From the NCBI GenBank assembly GCA_014529385.2, contig CM043970.1, positions 42,027,279 to 42,091,278 on the forward strand: DNA of 64,000 bases, read 5' to 3'. The position numbers were made by a program, and so were the translations under genes. This DNA is from Adiantum capillus-veneris (lineage: Eukaryota > Streptophyta > Polypodiopsida > Polypodiales > Pteridaceae). Position 1 is the stretch's first letter. The number at the start of each line of letters is the position of its first letter. Positions 62,241 through 64,000 of the stretch are shown here, piece after piece. Under the pieces are notes generated by a model. The model was not told the origin of the DNA. It saw only the letters and a program-made list of their open reading frames with translations, and made no database searches.

Positions 62241-62621
62241 CTATAAATGTTGATGGCTACCTCTTGGCGAAGAGAGTATTAGCATTGTATTATCTTTGTA
62301 GGTCTTGTGTTGGTCTAACCACTGATGTCCAAGGATTACATCTGCAAGAATTTCTTTTGAAGGCTTCACCTGAAATTTATTTTGGATGCTAAGGGTAGCA
62401 ACCATTTCTTCTTGACTTGTATGCACACCTAGCATTGTTTTGCTCTCATGTTTGCATGGATTAATCTCTAGAATGCTCTGAATGTTGTCTACAACCATAC
62501 TGCACTTTGCTTCTTTATCCAATAGAGCATTGCATCTGACACTTTCTCCTTTTGCACTACTGAGAACTATAGCTATTCTCATTGCTGGTTCTATTGAAGA
62601 TATTTGTCTTGCTTTTTCCAT
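62241..62621 (-). CDS. Element F retropepsin-like domain 2
   Basis: 126 codons. RCNALLDKEAKCSMVVDN resembles the flap-proximal start of retropepsins (ALLDTGATCSLV) with Lys-Glu in place of the usual [ST]-Gly, and ILADVILGHQWLDQH matches the distal D-x-ILG-x-x-WL motif, about 70 residues later, the normal spacing. The catalytic Asp is kept but the loop is not canonical, so activity is doubtful. The fold assignment is inference from these two motifs. Confidence 0.5.
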   Translation of the reverse strand: MEKARQISSIEPAMRIAIVLSSAKGESVRCNALLDKEAKCSMVVDNIQSILEINPCKHESKTMLGVHTSQEEMVATLSIQNKFQVKPSKEILADVILGHQWLDQHKTYKDNTMLILSSPRGSHQHL

Positions 62622-62809
62622 GGTCTCATCTTGATCTAACTGTGTCTTTATGGAGGGTGGCTTGAGATCCTATTTTCCAATATGACTTTCATCAGCTAAT
62701 TTGATTGGCAATGAGTGACTGATCTTTGGACTTCCTATTGCTTTTTGGTTGTCTGCAATCTCATTCTTCTTAACTTCTGGCTTTGGTGGCATCATCTGCT
62801 CAATAGCTT

Positions 62810-63348
62810 TCATGGTGGCTCTTTGCTTTGTTTGATCTGCACTTCTTGATGCCTGATTTTATTTGAGTTGTCGTCCGTGGGTGACCATTGTTGGTCTTCA
62901 TTCTTGGTTGTCTGTGATGAATCCGTCCTGTTTGCATTCTGCATTTCTAACATCTTCTGGGCCATTGGCATTCCCATTATGATGTCGTTTGGCATATCTT
63001 TTGATGTGATCACATGAAATTGGGTGATGATGATCTGTGAACTTACTTCAATGATAGTGGAGATGATTCCCCAGCATTCTTCTCGTTTGTCTCCGGATAT
63101 GCTCACAAATTTGGGAGCATTTTCTAGTTGTAGTTGGCCACATCTTTTCCAAGTGTGAGAAGGTCTAGCTGAAAATCTAGCTTTACTTCTCTTGAGAGCT
63201 TTTCTTCATTTTCACCAACAATGTTGCACTTGATCATCTCAAGATTTGTGTCTGAATTGACTTCTTTTTCTATGGCAACATCCTTTGGTTGAACTTTATC
63301 TGCATTTTCTTTGCTTTGACCACCTGCTTCAATAGATGTTGGCTCCAT
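62810..63348 (-). pseudogene. Element F retropepsin-like domain 1 (decayed)
   Basis: 63348-63124 is acidic (MEPTSIEAGGQSKENADK) and leads to IKCNIVGENEEKLSREVKL. After a frame break near 63125 the reading continues SISGDKREECWGIISTIIEV, ITQFHVITSKDMPNDIIMGM and PMAQKMLEM. The end resembles the 'F.V....D.ILG.P' strand of retropepsins. The DTG loop is not recognisable. It lies upstream of the second protease-like module, so the two may be tandem duplicates. Confidence 0.4.
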
Positions 63349-63495
63349 TGGCTATAATATTGTACTTTTTGCTTGCAATTGTTGAGCATTATCTGCCTCC
63401 ATCTGGGAAACCCTTGATCTTGATAGATCCACTGTACTTTCTGATAGAATCTGTCTCTTCGAAGGAGATTTTGGTGGTGACCTTTGTGTATCCTT

Positions 63496-63990
63496 CTAGA
63501 CTTTAGCTGCCATTGACTTTGACTTTTTTGTCACCTGTTCTGGTAACTTGAGGCTTTGCATCGTCTTCATATAGTCTTTGGCTTCACTCGTACCATCCAT
63601 AGGGGTTTGTACAAGGTTTTGATCTTGCTGATATTCGTTACCATGTGCATCTTGATATGCATATGTGAGCTTGGTCACATGTAACTGTTTGAACACTATT
63701 GGATTTGTCGGCTTTTGACTTTGACTTGTGGAGATCAGCTAAAACTTATGTCCTTGATGATCTTCATGGAGGCATTTGTCTGTTGATTCTGATGGAACCT
63801 AGGTCACTTGGAAACTTCCAACAACCATATGATCTTTCAATGGTTTCTGCTTTGAAGGGGTCTGTTGGCTAGAAACCCTAGGGCTTCTAAATGGTATAGC
63901 ATTTCCTAGTACATAAGCTGAGCTTGATGGATTTGCAGCTCCCCCCTTCCTACGGTGATCACTATAGCCTGCTCCATTGTAAGAGTTCAA
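63496..63990 (-). pseudogene. Element F upstream coding pieces at window edge
   Basis: Two short minus ORFs: 63990-63799 (YNGAGYSDHRRKGGAANPSS; Ser/Pro/Lys-rich) and 63696-63496 (LTYAYQDAHGNEYQQDQNL; KLPEQVTKKSKSM). Same style of polar, low-complexity protein as the rest of F. The element continues beyond 64000. No domain is recognised. Confidence 0.35.
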
Positions 63991-64000
63991 AATTTTTTGG

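Overview
The window looks like nuclear DNA from a land plant with a large, repeat-choked genome. Almost everything recognisable is a transposable element: one Ty1/copia element, at least four Ty3/gypsy elements (a Tat-type element with two RNase H domains and two chromoviruses among them), a LINE fragment, and a decayed multi-domain gene of the DUF7869 type. No intact host gene, rRNA, tRNA or CRISPR array is visible. A fern or other seed-free plant is my guess, from the mix of element types; the sequence does not prove it.

Layout. 1-2190 is a degenerate tandem array of roughly 180 bp (variant 140 bp) units. 2190-3760 holds an unidentified decayed coding fragment. 4070-11630 is the most unusual stretch. 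On the minus strand it encodes a divergent histone H3-like protein, an acidic repeat region, a ULP1-like (C48) cysteine protease and a coiled coil. On the plus strand there is an unknown multi-exon gene. Clusters of a conserved palindromic unit (core ACCAAGCGAAYAGG ... CCTATTCGCTTGGT) are scattered between these parts. 12661-25703 is a nest of Tat-like gypsy elements with about 2.6 kb LTRs: the 3' end of element A abuts a truncated 5' LTR of element B. 25704-32050 is the array again, interrupted by a 5.55 kb copia element with 192 bp LTRs and a CTCTA target duplication. 32224-35440 is the DUF7869-like pseudogene. 36000-36580 is a LINE remnant. 38690-39900 is a degenerate repeat block. 41040-52680 is a minus-strand gypsy relic (C) whose gag was split by a plus-strand chromovirus (D; CTTAG duplication). 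52680-63990 is an unfamiliar retroelement-like coding sequence (F, minus strand) with an LTR and polypurine tract at its 3' end, split by a short-LTR chromovirus (E; 250 bp LTRs, GGTAT duplication). A second cluster of the palindromic units lies at 54.0-54.7 kb.

Relative ages. D is younger than C and E is younger than F, because each interrupts the other. A is probably inserted in B's 5' LTR, and the copia element is younger than the array. All the retroelement polyproteins carry stops or frameshifts, so none looks autonomous as read here. The observations most worth following are the H3-like/ULP1-like locus, the shared palindromic unit, and the pair of paralogous small ORFs in the leader of element B.
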